Origin: Megalonaias nervosa
Lineage: Eukaryota; Mollusca; Bivalvia; Unionida; Unionidae
DNA length: 64,000 nucleotides
Direction: 5' to 3'
Assembly: GCA_016617855.1 (NCBI GenBank)
Contig: JAECUM010000840.1
Span: 124,001 to 188,000, forward strand
The notes beneath the pieces were generated by a model. It was not told the origin of the DNA. It ran no database searches and was given only the letters and a program-made list of their open reading frames with translations. Numbering within the stretch: position 1 is the stretch's first letter; every line of letters starts with the position of its first letter. Both the position numbers and the translations under genes were made by a program. This document shows, in pieces, positions 31,000-45,289 of this stretch.

Positions 31000-32990
31000 A
31001 ACTGAGTAACAGAAAGAAGAAAAACCCAACAAGTTTTGTAAAATTTAAGTAATTTAATTCTCGAAGTAATAAAATAAAAATTTAAGAGGAACTTACAGTA
31101 TTATGAATTAAATCCAGAATAATCCTAAATAGTTCTAAATAAGTCCAAAAGAATCAGGTGTTCTGAATGAATTTCAGATCCTCAAATAATGTGCTGATGT
31201 GCCAATGGTCTTGATGTATCATAATGGCATTCTCCAGAACTCCTTTGAATAAATTCACAATAGTCCCAGAATAATATTTTAGTCCCGAGTCAAAGAACAC
31301 TTTGTAATTCCAATGAATAATCCAAACAAATCCTCTCAAATTATATCTGAACACAACATTAAACACAACTGCAGATTGATAAAACAAGAACATTAAGGAA
31401 TGATAAACTTAGTAAGACTCAAGCCACACAGATACAGAAAGTTTGTGATATTTTTCCCCACACAGCGACTCCAGACAAATATAAAAATCAACAGTATATG
31501 CACAACAAAATTACCTGAATATCAGACATAAAGTCAAAGTTCTTATCACCACCTTGAAGTATTCCCGTTAATTTGCTGATTATTTGATTTATTGTGTGAT
31601 ATTTTAATTTTGCATCCTGAATAAATGTGCCAAGTATGCATATAAAGGTCTGACTGTCATACTTTTTGATCCGGTTTATTGCATAAGGTGTCTTTAACAA
31701 ATAAAGTGTCAGTAGTGAATGGGATTGTTGTATTAAATGGTGTTAGAGAAAACTGCTACATATAATTTATCCCACTTCTGACACCATGAAAGATACAATG
31801 GTTTTGACCATGATTTTTCTAATATGGCCAACATTTTCTTCACCATCCATTGTGTCCATCTTATTAAGTCCTACTAAGTTTATCATTCCTTAATGAATGT
31901 GTGCATGGGGGGGATGCTATTGAGTGGAGTCATCTTGAAATGTTAAATTGGTGTTTAGCTCTTAATGGCATTGAGGCCAGTCTAAATCATATAGTGGTGC
32001 ATTGTCTCTTGTATGATGTCATTTGTCTGTACTTCTTATTTTGTAATTCCTTCACAACAACTTGACTGTAATGAAACATGTGCCTAAATGAAAATCAGGT
32101 GTCCCCCTCATAGTGTACAAGGCTGCCATGGTGACCGTCATCAAAACTGTAAAATAGCTAATATTGCACACCAAAACACTTTGGATCATGATCATAAAAC
32201 TTTACTTTTAAATAGTCTTACATGTGAATGGTTTTCCTGTGACTTGAGGCATTATTTGTGCTACAAATGATCATCTGAAAAATGCTGTTGTCACTGTTGC
32301 TTTTGAACAGCTGGTCTTATTTAAATGCAGGGTACCTAGTCACTATAAAATCCTATAAATTAAGGGATTCATACATTAGTCCAATATTCGATAAATTCCT
32401 TTAAAATGTATCTGGTCTGAAATCTTGAACTGGGCAAAAGTACATAGTAATGCCTTATAAAAAGTAATATAGTTTCAGCAAAAAATTATCTTAAAAGTTT
32501 GTAAATCTGGTGATGATATCCTGGGGCGCAGACTGCACAAGTTAATTTTGACTTTTCTTTTAAGAAAAAAAGAATGTATTGGCAGTAGCAGTAGTAACAC
32601 CACTTTACTTAAGAAACCTCAAGAATAAGATCACAGATTGAAATTGAAAGGTTGTCTTGCCATGAATCCGATTGAATGACAGATCATTCTGAAACCATGG
32701 CAGATCTGATACTCCAATTTACCAACACATCCAGGATATTCATGTGGATGTAATACCAAGCTGTTAAAAAATTTATTTTAAAAAATATGGTTTGATGATG
32801 CATGTAAAAATACCATTAAGAAATGGACAAAAGGTCCTTAGAGACTTAACTGCCAATCCACCAGTTCAAAATATGAATAAATAATGTATATAGTGAGTTA
32901 AAGTTTATTGTACCATTACAGATAGCAAGAGGAAAGCATGGAAATATCCTATCTTGCTTATATGTTAAATCAGTATGGAATATGGTACAG
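31000..32990. other. No supportable gene
   Basis: AT-rich DNA. A short direct repeat ('TTAATGAATATGTG' near 27,447 and 'TTAATGAATGTGTG' near 31,892, each followed by 'ATGCTATTGAG') shows that part of it is repetitive. Confidence 0.35.
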
Positions 32991-32999
32991 AAAATTAGT

Positions 33000-33330
33000 A
33001 TTGGACATCAGATTGGCACAATTTTCATACAGGACCAACTAGACACCATAAGAAGTCTTTCAGTGAAAATCCCGTGTTGATATGACCATGCATGTTCAGA
33101 GGCAGGCAATGATGTCTGAGCAGTACCATTTTTATTTAGAACCAACAAGACATCGCAAGTTTTCTGGTGAAACCTCCCTGTCAATATGACTTCCCATTAA
33201 AGACTGACTGATTGTATTTTTATGGCGCACCAGCACTTTTGGAGAAATAGCCAGATGGCTGCCGTGGTGGCCATATTGGATGTCAGATCTGTACCCTTTT
33301 CACTCTGTACCAAGTAGACATAATAAGAAC
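33000..33330. repeat. R1 monomers, reverse orientation
   Basis: The reverse complement matches the 15,750-16,250 units ('TCTAGTTGGTCC', 'AAAATTGTGCCAATCTGATGTCC', 'GGCCACCACGGCAGCCATC'). Confidence 0.55.
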
Positions 33331-33659
33331 TCACTGAAATTAAATATTTACCAGCAGAAGCCGGTAATGAATGAGACAAGAACTGGGCCAACACTACTCT
33401 CTACTACTTTTGTTCAAAATTTAAATTGTTCATTAATCATTCATGGAAATGTTTACATAATTTGATTACATAAAAAAACATTTTCTATCAGAAAAAAATC
33501 TTAATGAAATGCATGGATATTTCTTATAATAAGACAGTCATTAACTTAAATATTTTATTCAAAAAGACATTTATAAAAAAAACTTTGTGCTTTTGGTGCA
33601 TATCACAGACATTAGTGGCTTGAATAATGAGAACCTTCCTGAAATTAAATCAAAACAGA

Positions 33660-33875
33660 AATAATGCTCACATGATGTACAAAAGATGCTGTAATGGTAC
33701 ATCCATGGTAATAATGTCAACATGATGTACAAAATATACTGAAATGGTACATCTCTGGCAATAATGTTAACATGACAAACACTTCTCAACTTGTTTCCCC
33801 TTCAAAACATAACACATTGACATGATGCTGTAATTTGACATGATGCTGTAATTTGACATGATGCTGTAATTAAAC
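33660..33875. repeat. Two small tandem repeats
   Basis: Two units of about 60 bp ('CATGATGTACAAAA' .. 'GAAATGGTACATC' .. 'GGTAATAATGT') are followed by three exact 18-bp units 'TTGACATGATGCTGTAAT'. Confidence 0.7.
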
Positions 33876-33947
33876 ATTATCTTGTGTAACTTGCTGCAAA
33901 AATTAAAGCTTGAAATCTTTGAATTGTGGACAGTACACAAAATCAAC

Positions 33948-33952
<5 letters not shown>

Positions 33953-34005
<53 letters not shown>
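33953..34005. repeat. (AT)n microsatellite
   Basis: About 26 AT units. Confidence 0.95.
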
Positions 34006-34007
<2 letters not shown>

Positions 34008-34314
34008 AGCAAATATAAACTTACCAAGGCTTGATATAACTAACAAATTCCATCTCTTCACTATAAGGTTATAACAAGAGGCTTGTGAATGGACTGACAC
34101 TCAACTGGTGAAAAGAATCCACAAGTACATTTCTTTTGCCCTTTTATTCTTTTTTACTTCTGAGTACAGAAACATCTCTAATATTCTTCAGAAACTCCAA
34201 CATACTAAATTTGGTGGCTAAACTATTTAACTTACAAGATACCTGCAGTATAAAATTCTTTGTCATGGGCTCTGACCTGAAGCTGATATTAAGGACAGAA
34301 GATCACTGAAATTA

Positions 34315-34513
34315 TCTAAAATACTGTCAAAATTGTCTAAAATACCATCAAAATTGTGTAAAAAATACTGTCAAAATTGTCTAAAATACTGTAAAAATCG
34401 TCTATAATGCTGTCAATACTGTCAAAATTGTCTAAAATACCGTCAAAATTGTCTAAAGTGCCATCAAAATTGTCTAAAGTACTGTCAAAATTGTCTAAAG
34501 TACTGTCAAAATG
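34315..34513. repeat. 21-bp tandem repeat, about nine copies
   Basis: The unit is 'GTCTAAAATACTGTCAAAATT' with small changes (TACCATC, AAGTACTG). Confidence 0.8.
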
Positions 34514-34559
34514 CTAAATTTGATTAGATCGATAGTTAACAGGATGGATATTGAACCTA

Positions 34560-35438
34560 CATTACTCATGGTATTTCTGCTTCTATATCAATATATTTGC
34601 TATCATGGTCTCAAGCCAGTACAGCTAAAAAGTCAGATTCAAGACCTCTGACCTTAAATCAATGTCAGATTGTTATAAACTTATTTATCAAAGTCTGGTC
34701 AAATTTCGTTTGTATATGCACAAGTCACTGTGTCCAGGAGTTCAATGAAAGACAAAAGTAAAAATATGACCTTCACCTTAAACCCAAGGTCAATTAGGTC
34801 TGGCTTTCAGATTTTTCACAAAAGTGCAGATATGTTGGTTGTCAGATTTGAACCACGTTTGTTTGGAATGATTATGTATTGCTGGAAGTGGTTTAGTGAA
34901 AAGCTGTGTCAATGCTACCATTCATTCATGAAAAGCAGTTACAAAGATTTTAAATATGGTCACTGTAGTATGGATTTGTAGGTTGAATGAGCACCATTTC
35001 AGTCTGAACCAGCTACATTTTGCCATTGTATTTTAGTGAAACGCATATGTCACTGATGATCCATTCAAGAGCAGACACATAACGAGTTTCAAGATGGCCC
35101 TCAAGGCATTTTGGAGGTTGGAATCTGCATTATTTTAACACAGAACAACATACTGCAAGAAAGATTACAAGTAAAAAAGATGCAATAATATGACCAGGTA
35201 CAAATCAATATAGTGACATTTAAAATCCCATACTTAAATGAAGACTACTTCATGAGAGAGAACAGATAAGAGATTTTTACAACATTCGAAGTCTGATTGG
35301 CACCAATGTCTTTCAGAACCAACCATCTATTACAAGTATTTTTGTAACTCTATGTCAATAAGTCCAAATGTTCAGGGGGGAGATAATGATGTCAGATCAT
35401 TTAAGAACAACTAAACATAAAGTCGTTTAGTGAAAACA

Positions 35439-35473
<35 letters not shown>

Positions 35474-36700
35474 TATATTTACACACACACATATAATTAA
35501 CTAGTACCATAAATGATAGATTATATGCTCAACTGCATGTTAAATAGTCTATGTATGAACTAGTTGGGCATTGTTGGTCTCAATGAGATCTGATCAAGGT
35601 ATGCAGGATAAAGTTACTGTGCAGAAACAATTTTCTTCTTATTAGACTTACCATAGTTACCTTTGACCTTTAAACCCCAAAATTAATATGTTTTTTTAAT
35701 ACCCTATATGGAAGCCATCCTCAAATTCGAGTCATGGAACTTACTTTAGAACATTATTGTGCAAAACCAATTTTTCTTTGAGTCACAATGATGCTGAAAT
35801 TTACCTTTTCAACACCAAAATAGGCCTTTACCTTAAGTGCAAGCCCTCTGCAAAGTTTGGTCAAGGCATGTGGTATACAACCAAAAATAATCTGAAAAGT
35901 AACATTTTTCTGTTTTCTTTCACACTGACCTTAACCTTTTGCCCCCAAAGTCAAGAGGCTTCTTTTTTGTTTAACCCAAAATGTATACCATCACTTTGAC
36001 GAAGGTACTGTACATGGTTGAGAACCTTTTGTGTAGAACCATTTTTAATTGTTCAGTCAAATTTACCTTGAACTTTCATCTCTTGACCTCTGAATCAACA
36101 GGCTTCTACATGACTCTATGTCCAAGGCATCCACAGAGGTTAGTCTACTCCGTCATTTAGAACTAAAGAGTGTATGTGTGTGGAAACGATTCTTCTTTCA
36201 GTCACAATAGCCTAATATTTGAGCTTTTGGCTTAAACAATCAACAGGCTGCCTTCTCATCATAGGTGTAAGCCAGGGGTGGGCAAAATACAGGCCCCCTT
36301 AGCCAGGTCTGGCTGTGACCTGGATTTATCCATTAATTTACATCATAGGGTGTGGCTTTAATAATCACTTATCCAGACTGCACCCTGGAGGAAGTTACAG
36401 ATGCCTGGTGTAAGCCATATACAACGTTTGGTCCATGTCTGTGATGTGGAACTCATGTTATCCTTCAGAAACCAGTTTTGTTTTACTCTTGACCACAAGC
36501 CATCCACGGTGCTTTGTTCAGGTCTGTGATGATGAACTCATGTTATTATGCAGAAATAATTTTTCTTCTTTGTGTAGTGAATCTGACCTTTGACCTTTTC
36601 ACCCTAAAACCAACAGGCTTCTTACGCAAATGCAAGCTATTTACAGTTTGCTAATGACAGAAGGTGGAGAACTCAAGTTATTGTGTGGAAATAACTTGGG
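34560..36700. repeat. Degenerate ~150-170-bp monomers (family R2) with R1 units at 35,080-35,420
   Basis: Recurring phrases are 'TTCTTCTTTGAGTCACA', 'TGACCTT(A)ACCTTT', 'CC(C)AAA(A)TCAA(T/C)AGGCTTCT' and 'GCAAGCCATCCACAAAGTTTGGTC', then 'TGTGATG..GAACTCATGTTATTGTGCAGAAA'. A related block lies at about 48,700-49,060. The ORFs that cross it are artefacts. A short (AT)n run sits at 35,443-35,470. Confidence 0.55.
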
Positions 36701-36799
36701 ATCTAATAGGCATCATAGCATAACATTCTCTGCCTTATGGTGGACAAATTGTAAGAAGTACCTGGGGCCAATACAACCATCTGTTAGGAGGACTACAGT

Positions 36800-37400
36800 A
36801 GTTATAGAAAGATTTTCAAGAAGGCCATCATGGCAGGCAATCTGAATGCCCTAGAGGCACTGATTTCATTTAGGTCTAACTAGACCCTGGGGTGAATGTG
36901 TGTGTGAAGTTTTATGGTAATCCTCCCAATAGTTCAGGAGCAGAAATAAACCAACAGACAACAGGATGGATAAACGCCAGACCATCACATAATTTCCTCA
37001 ATCAGCAGAACTAAATGTTGACAATATAAGGAAACCTTTTATTAATTGTACATGATAGTGGATCAAGGGTAAAAAAAAAACCTTAAGTCAATCATGCACA
37101 TGTGTAGGTTTCACTTAAGTATAACTACTGTCTATAGTTTTATACTGAAAGTCAAACTGCAAACAACACAGACCCTGACCTGCTGGTGTATTATACAATG
37201 GCAAAGCTGAATCTGCAGTTTGCAGTTGGACTCCAGTTATAAGCGAGCCTAAATGTTAATGTATAAATGAATTATCTGTCCACAAATAAACGTTTCTTGG
37301 CAAAAAACAGTTCTTGCATGTAACTGAAATATGTCTTTTTACTACCAAACCATGTAACTAACCAGATAATGATATTTGGTCCCAAAATTGACTGTCTTCT
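36800..37400. other. R1 monomer remnant and non-coding DNA
   Basis: 36,800-36,960 is one reverse R1 unit. The remainder up to the hAT element shows no gene. Confidence 0.4.
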
Positions 37401-37412
37401 GATCAATATATA

Positions 37413-40394
37413 CAGGGTTCGTAGGGAGCCTAAAAAACCTAAAAAAAAGCCTAAAATTTTGATTAAAAAAACCCATATAAATTAAAAGAAAACCTGAATC
37501 AGCAGTAAAAAGGTAAATTAAAGTTTTTATATGAAAAAGTTGGCACTGCACATTAAAAAAAAAACTAAGCCACACCAGAAATCAACTACAGCTGTCGTAC
37601 ATCTGGCATATCAGTAACTTGCACATCTGGTGTATTCTGGCTTGCAGTAATGGCGAGCAAGACACATTTTCAAATGAGTTGGCTGTCCAAACCACAGTAC
37701 ACTCCTTGGTTGGAAAAAGATGATGTGTTTTCTGCTAGATGTAAACTGTGTACAAAAAACTGTTCAGTATTATGAGATTGGGTGAAAGTGGCTTATGAAT
37801 AAACGCAAAATAAAACTTAAAGCAAATGAGAAGAGCATATCCTCCACATTTGACTTGAAGAAAGTCTTGACTGTGAGTATAAATATACATTATCTGTCTA
37901 TCTTTCTCTCTCAATTATAGCGTCAAAAATAATTTTGCAGAAATCACAGTGAATGCAAAGCTGGACAGACTATTTACCGGAACAAAGGAAAATACTGGGA
38001 GCAAAAATAAAATCTAGTGAAAGGGTTTAATTGTGTGGAAACTCTTCCGATAAGCTATACATTGTGGTACATTGAACACGTAGAAAGTACAAGCAGTATA
38101 AAAATTATGGCATAAAAAAAGCGGAATTCAATTACAATAAATATGTAATATATTTTAAATGATATATAAATGTAAAACTTAGTTGTTTTTTTTCTTTTTC
38201 TAGCGTCAACAGCCTGATTCAATAAAAGTACTGTTACCACAAAATCTGAATTCACAACCATCCTGTTCAGTAGTGTCTACTACCTCAGCATCTATCCAAG
38301 ATCATGTAGCAAAAGAAGACACATTAAAAAAAGAAATTATTTGGACACTGCATACAACAGATAAACACTGCAACTTTTCATCAATTCTGGAATAACAAAA
38401 GTATTCCAGTACATGTTTCCTGATAGTGCAGTTGCCAAAAAGTTCAGTCTTTCAGAAAATAAAAACATCATATTTGGCTTCACTTGGTTTGGCTCCATAT
38501 TTTACATCTCTTTTGGAGGATCTGATAAAATGTGAAGAATTTGTTTTGCTCTTTGATGAGAGCATGAATGATGTCCTTCAAACTAAACAAATGACTTTCC
38601 ATGTTCGTTTTTGGGATCAGGGCACAGTCAAGACCAGATATTTAACATCGAACTTCGTTGGTCATTGTACTGCCTCAGATATGGTCTCGGCATTTGAATC
38701 AGTGACAGCAAACCTGAATTTGAACAATTTGATTCAGTTAACTATGGATGGGACAAATGTTAATTGGGATTTTTATAAGAAGATTGTTTCTGCTCTGGCC
38801 ACTGAACATGGTGTCACATTGTAAATGCAGGAAGTTGTTCACTTCACAAGGTCCATGGTGCATGCAAGACAGCAATGGATGATGTTAACTGGAAATTAGA
38901 CAAAATTCTGAGATCCCTTTTCCAGCTATTTCATGACACACCAGCAAGAAGAGAAGGTTTTGTAAATGTTACTGGTGCTATCACCTTTCCTCTTCAGTTC
39001 TGCAAACACAGGTGGTTAGAGAACACCACCGTTTCTCAGAGGGCTTTAAATCTGATGGAACCTTTTAATAAAATATGTGGATGATGTAATGAAGTCAAGT
39101 GTTTCTGACCTGAAGACCAAGTCCTTTAAGAATGTGAAAGAAGCCCTTTTGAAGGATGAATTTTTGTCACAGAAGTTGACATTCTTTATTTCACTTTCCA
39201 AGCATGCTGAGCCCTACCTTACAGAACACCAAACTGATGCACCGATGCTACAATTTGATCATAATGATCTAAATGCTAATTGCCATATGGACTCATAAAA
39301 AGGTTTGTTATCCCAGAAAAGATTGAGGAAATCAGAACAACAAAAGACATGGTTACATTTCAAGTTACTGACCCATTAAACCATGTAACCAGACACAAGG
39401 TTGCTGTTGGCTTTGTAGTAGAGTCTATGATTAATGAACTAAAGCCAAAAAAAGTGAGTGAGCTACAAATCTTAGAATTTAAGGATGCATGCAAAGGTAT
39501 TCTTGTTTTGTTTTGCTGACAAATTCCTCACAGAATCTCCACTTACTATACTTAGTGAAAGACATGGCATGCCTTGACCCTGCTGCCATTTTAGAAAGTT
39601 AAGCACAAGCAGAGGCTAAACTGAAGAGAATCATGCACTCATTAGTCAGCAAGAGAAAGTTCAGTATCAGTTGCTGTGATGCTGATCTTAATGAGTTTTC
39701 AGTATTTGTTGACTCTGTCATTACCAATGGATTACCTGTATCTTTTTCAAGAAAGAAATAACGTATTGGCACTTTTCTTTATGACAGGCTTGCTCATCAG
39801 CAGCAATATTCCAACCTTTGGCAAGTTGTAAAGACCTTGCTTCTCTTGTCACATGGGCAAGCCACTGTTGAGAGGGGGTTCTCAGTAAATAAAGAAGTTG
39901 AAGAGATAAATATAGTAGACAGAACTTTGATTGCCAAAAGGGAGATGCTGATGGAATCAATAAAGTTGAAATCACCCCAAGACTGCTTATCAGTGCCAGC
40001 AGTGCATACAGCAGGTATAAAGCATTTCTTCAAGATGAAAATTAAAAAAAGGAGACTGAGACAATCAATAGGAAAAGAAAAGCACTGGATTAGGAAATCA
40101 TAGATTTGAAAAAGAAAAAATCAGCACTAACTTATGATATAGCAACAATGAACAGTTTATCTGATGACTATGCATTAAAAGCTGAACATCAGAGGAACCT
40201 TACTATCATCAGCACATCAAACAGCTTAAAGACATCTGTGGAAAAAAAAACTGGAAGAACAGTTGGATCTGGACAAGCAGATCAATGATAAACTAAAAGC
40301 ATTGAAATATGCCCAAATTTTGCATAACACTTTGTGCAATGTATATTTTTGTCTACATTTTCCTGTTTACTAGGATAATGAATTGCTCTGCTTT

Positions 40395-40450
<56 letters not shown>

Positions 40451-40685
40451 TTAACCTTTCAATGCTTGTTCATCAAGTTCATTTAGATCTTACCTTGCTA
40501 AGGATGTGGAAAAGAAGTTCAAGTCATATTATTAAAAATAATGTAAAATTGATGAGTATGCAATTATTTGTGTCATGAAAGTCTGAACAATGCAATTCTT
40601 TAAACCTAAACAATTTTCATAAAGGCCTTAAAAAAACCCTAATAAAAACCTAAAATGTTTAGATCAGAAATTGCTACTAACCCTG
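37413..40685 (+). mobile_element. Complete but dead hAT-type DNA transposon, 3.3 kb
   Basis: The terminal inverted repeats are CAGGGTTCGTAG at 37,413 and CTACTAACCCTG at 40,674-40,685 (one mismatch). The TATATA-rich flanks prevent a firm 8-bp duplication call. The transposase frame starts at the ATG at 37,650. It begins with a BED-like zinc finger ('WLSKPQYTPWLEK', 'FSARCKLCTKN'). Then comes 'CEEFVLLFDESMND' with 'RYLTSNFVGHCTASDM' and 'LTMDGTNVN' (38,426-38,821), 'FCKHRWLENTTVS' (about 39,000), and the C-terminal hAT dimerisation motif 'LSHGQATVERGFSVNKE' (39,843 on). Several stops and frame changes separate these blocks. A (TA)n run of about 24 units lies at 40,398-40,446. Confidence 0.8.
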
Positions 40686-40689
40686 TATA

Positions 40690-42120
40690 TACTGTTTTAA
40701 TAAAGTCTTGGATGTTTAATCCTTTTTTTTCAGTTTTTGAACACTTGAAAACTAATCTCCATAATAGGCATCTCTAGCCTGCAGAATGTCAAGAAAAGGG
40801 CCGGTCATTTTGGACTGCAACTTTTGGAACCAAACAACATACTGTACCAATTCATATACACATCTTGGTTGAAATTAATTTGTGCTTTTAAAATCAACTC
40901 CACTGAAAAAGGCAGCTTATGGCAATAAACAGTAATTATGTATAATGGCATAAGTTTTGATAGATAAATCACAACTTTCTATTGAGAGAGGTTAGTATCA
41001 CAATTGCCTGTCAGCATTTTCAGAGAAGAATAACAATATGCAATGAACTTTGACTGACATTAAACATTCCTACTTTAAAATGAAACTGCATTTATTGGAC
41101 CTAAAAAACTTTACCTAATGCAAGAACAAAGCAAAACCAATCAGCAAAAAACTATTTTTTTAAAACAAAATATAAATGAGAAATGATATGATGGTATTAT
41201 TAATCTGACCTTAATAATATCACAGAAATTATAAGTAGACAATTGACAGTGGTCCTACATTTTTACTTTCTCTAACCATTCCCAGTTCAAAGTTATTCTT
41301 TTGATTTTTGCAGAGAAATTTGTTTCTGATAAAATTCACTAATAATCTGATGCATCATTTTTAATGTCTCTTCACTGAAAAGTAAAACAAATAAATATGA
41401 TCGAAAGTAATATTTCAGTCCAAAATGCTTTCTGGATGATCTTGTATCTAACTGTGTCTCAACTATGTAAATGACAGTACACTAAAACCTATATGGACAA
41501 AAAATAAACAAATATTTCAAATCAGAAAATTTTTGAGAAAAATAATATTGTTTTTCTCATATAAAGTATAACATGATATGTTTTGCAAAATCAATTTTTA
41601 CAAATTCAAAAACTTTCTCCAATAAACTGGAATTTTAACACCACATGGTAAATCATACATAAAAATGTCAAATTTAATAAGATACATATTCCATTAAACA
41701 AAAAAATCACAATTTGTGAAACAACATTCAAAATAAATATAAATTCTCTCTGATTACAGTATACCTTTTCAAAACATACCAATATATTTCTTGAAAATGT
41801 AATGAAAATCGACCATACTTGCCAATTGTTCAATTTGGTTGTTAATTTGAAACAATGGCAAAATACCACATTGCAACATGTGAAATAGAAATGCTATTTC
41901 TGTACAATTGTCAAACGAGTGGAAAAAGAAGTTGAGAATATAACCACTCAGAAACTAACAAGAAATCAATAAAGGAAAAAAAATAAACTTTTCAAGCTTT
42001 TAACAGGTTATACTAATTTTGTTACTACTACCTATTCATGTTTCTGAAGTTATACAAATTTTATTTTGAAAACCTAAACTAGTTTTAAATAGGTAACCAA
42101 TTACTATTTACTCTATAATT
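40690..42120. other. No gene seen
   Basis: AT-rich DNA. The 87-codon minus frame at 41,606-41,869 is hydrophobic by composition only. Confidence 0.4.
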
Positions 42121-42129
42121 ACACCTGAC

Positions 42130-42350
42130 ACATCAAAACAAGTATTCATTTGATATAAAATGTATATATAGAAGATTTTAAGCCAGTTTTCATTTAATAG
42201 GAATTTATATAAAGAGGATTTAAAACAAATGTTTATCTGATATACAATGTATACATAAAAATTGTTTAAACAAGTGTTCATTTGATATGAAATGTATAAA
42301 TAGAGAGGGTTTTAAACAAGTATTCATTTGATACACAATGTATAAAACGA
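42130..42350. repeat. ~55-bp tandem repeat, about four copies
   Basis: The unit carries 'TTTTAAACAAGTATTCATTTGATA' (split across the copies) and 'CAATGTATA'. Moderately diverged. Confidence 0.65.
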
Positions 42351-42844
42351 GTTAAATCATATCACATGTATATGCAATGAGCTGCATGCAGTAAAATAAA
42401 TTTAATGTAAAATTAATATATTTTACGATTCTATTTATTATATAATGTCAAAGGTAAAATATGGCGATAATTTATATGTAGAGTTTTCAGGATTTTGTTC
42501 ACTAATACGCGTAAATTAAAAATCCACATTTTGGGGCAATTTTTATTCCTACCAAGTTGCTGAAATTTTGCACTGAAGTTAGAGTAGCGTGACCTAGTCT
42601 TAGTGTCTTGCCTCTCTTTGCTAAGACTGTTTACTGCAATGTGTCACTGCAGAATAGGCTGACCAATGATTACTAAAGACAAGTATTGATGGAATGGTAT
42701 TTTGAAGAAAGAGTGGTTCTTTTAGTTATATGATAAAAACTTGTGAAAAGGAAAGGGAAAAAATTCTAATTTATTTTTGTTTTTTTCTTAACTATTGGAA
42801 AAATAAAGGTGCAGAGAGTATGGACTGACTGATTAGTATCATCA

Positions 42845-43045
42845 ATTAGTTTGCCAGGACACTGTCAATTTCAATTTAAGCTAGTTATAGGTGATTAAAT
42901 TATCAGTATATCACCAATTTTAATTTAAACTTGTTGCAGGGGATAAAATTATTAGCACACTGTCAATTTCAATTTAAGCTTGTTACTTGTGGTCAAATTA
43001 TTAACACACTGTCAATTTCAATTTAAGTTTGTTAAAGGGAATAAA
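42845..43045. repeat. ~59-bp tandem repeat, about 3.5 copies
   Basis: Units contain 'ACACTGTCAATTTCAATTTA' and 'GCTTGTTA', then 'AAATTATTA'. Confidence 0.7.
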
Positions 43046-43049
43046 ATTT

Positions 43050-44750
43050 TAATAAATCTTTCCATGCAAAAGTGGGGCTTTAAACACAGATTCAGACAAC
43101 AACTGAAACCAGACTACTTCTGAGCTGATTGCTGTAAGAAAGGAAAAAGAAAAATAAAGCAAAGAAACAAAAGAAAAACAAGTCACTGATCCATAATGGT
43201 AAACATTTGAAATCAAAAACAAACTTCACATTTTTCTCTATCCTTATCCAATAATTAAGATTTGATACACAAATGACAAATATTAAGTAGAATATGACAA
43301 AAGGTTATGGAAAGAAATGTATTTTGCTTAGTGATATTTAAGGATTTCTCCCAATTACCATCTCCATTTACAGCAGTTTATCCTGAGTTATTGTTGAAAT
43401 GTTTGACAGAATAGGTATTTTAATGCATCTGATTCCTCTCTGTGACTTACCAAAGCATAAAGAAACTACACTCTATAAATGCAGGGATTGCACTGATGCA
43501 CAATATATTGTCATCATGATTTTTCCTAACAATATGCATCATTCAAGTTACTTAAATTTTCATTTTTGAGTCATCAGTGGCTAAATAGTGTAGGTGGGCT
43601 AAATGTGGAAGAATCAGTTATTTTTCATTCACTAAAATTTTCATGAATCCCTTTAACTAATATCTCTGCTCTGTTGGTTCATCATTCCATGGTTGCATCA
43701 CTTGCATATATTTATCAGGAGAAGTAATATCTGCTCTAACTTCATCAAGGTTACCACCTTTATACTAAATAATTTGTTAATTATGCAACACATTTTTTTC
43801 AACCAATGGATATAGAGCCTTACGTTTTGAAGATTCAAAAATAAATTTAAATGATAACCTCTGCCCTTGACCTTCAAGGATTTTGTATTGTGACCTTGCT
43901 AACTATTAGGCCAGTGTGTTGAATGATTTTTATATGACATGATACTAGAAATTGTGAGCTTCATGCGATAAATTAAAAATATGTACAAGAAAGCAGTATA
44001 AATAACAAGAATAGCCAAATGGCACATGATATGCACATCTCATGACCTTGTCACTACAAATGACCTTGATCTTTGCGACAAAGACTTGACTACAGCAAAG
44101 TGTATGTAGGGCATACACAAAAAGTGACAGGCTTCTGACTCAGATTATCCCTTGTGACCATGAACCTGAAGCAGTGGGTATGACTGGGAATATGCAAGAC
44201 ACTGCCAACTCCAGATATTTAACAGGCTAAAGTTTCATTAAAAGTTATACCCATTCATGGATAGGGTCTCTGATTTATATTATCCATTGCTGTGACCTTG
44301 CACTTGAGGTAGGGGGCATGGTTATCGTATGAGGCACACCTCATATAGATAACTGGCTAAAATTTCATTAAAATATCTTTGGTGTTGTTCAAAGGATGTG
44401 CTCTAGTTAAAGATAAATTTACCTTGAAGTGGCAGGCATAGCTATGTATGCAACACACAGTTATTACCAATCATAAAAAGGTAACCAAGCTACAATGAAG
44501 TTGGCAATAACCGTATTCTATTTTCTGTCATAAAAGGTTGACTTTCTTGGAATTAATTATGGTATCACTGATATTTTTTAACCATGACTTGTACTGTACT
44601 TGTGTCTAGTAAATTCTTAAGGATTACTAGTGACAAAATAAGTTTGCATATGTGACTAACAGAACCTATGATAAAATTCTAAATAGTTTCATAACTTCAC
44701 AGACTATAAACATGTTATGATACATAATGAAAGCTTAGGTCTTCTGTGAC
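43050..44750. other. No gene; weak repetitive phrases
   Basis: 44,030-44,420 repeats 'GTGACCTTG' and 'GGCTAAAGTTTCATTAAAA' phrases at roughly 120-bp spacing. No coding sequence is seen. Confidence 0.35.
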
Positions 44751-44756
44751 TTCAAA

Positions 44757-45280
44757 ATATTGGTAACATTTGTACACAGAGTACCAGACAAGGACAACCT
44801 GGTTATATCTAAGGCTTCAGTCTATCAGTAACATTAAGACAGACTGTACCTGAAAAGGCCAGCTTGGAAATGTCTAAAACTCAAATCTATTAGTCACATA
44901 AAGACAAAGTGTACCAGAAGAGGTTAAATTGGTTATGTCAAATACCTCAGTCTACCAGTAACATTAAGACAGACTGTAACTGAATAGGTCAGCCTGGTTA
45001 TGTCCATGGCTTATCTATCCTTTACATGACAAAAGAGTGTACCTGAAGAGGCCAACTCGGAAATGTCTAAGGCTTAAATCTATCAGTAAAATTTCAAGTG
45101 TGCCTGAAAAGGCTAGCCTGGTTATGTCTAAGACTTCAATCTATCCATAAGATCAAAACAGACTTTACCTAAAGATTCCAGGTTGATTATGTCTAAGACT
45201 TCTATCTATCAGTAACATAAAGACAGAATTTACCTAAAGATTCCAGGTTGATTACATCTAAGACTTCTGTCTATAATTAA
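44757..45280. repeat. ~66-bp tandem repeat, about eight copies
   Basis: The unit contains 'GTCTATCAGTAACATTAAGA', 'CAGACTGTACCTGAA', 'AGGCCAGCCTGGTTATGTC' and 'TAAGGCTTCA'. Diverged but regular. Confidence 0.75.
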
Positions 45281-45289
45281 AATAAAGAT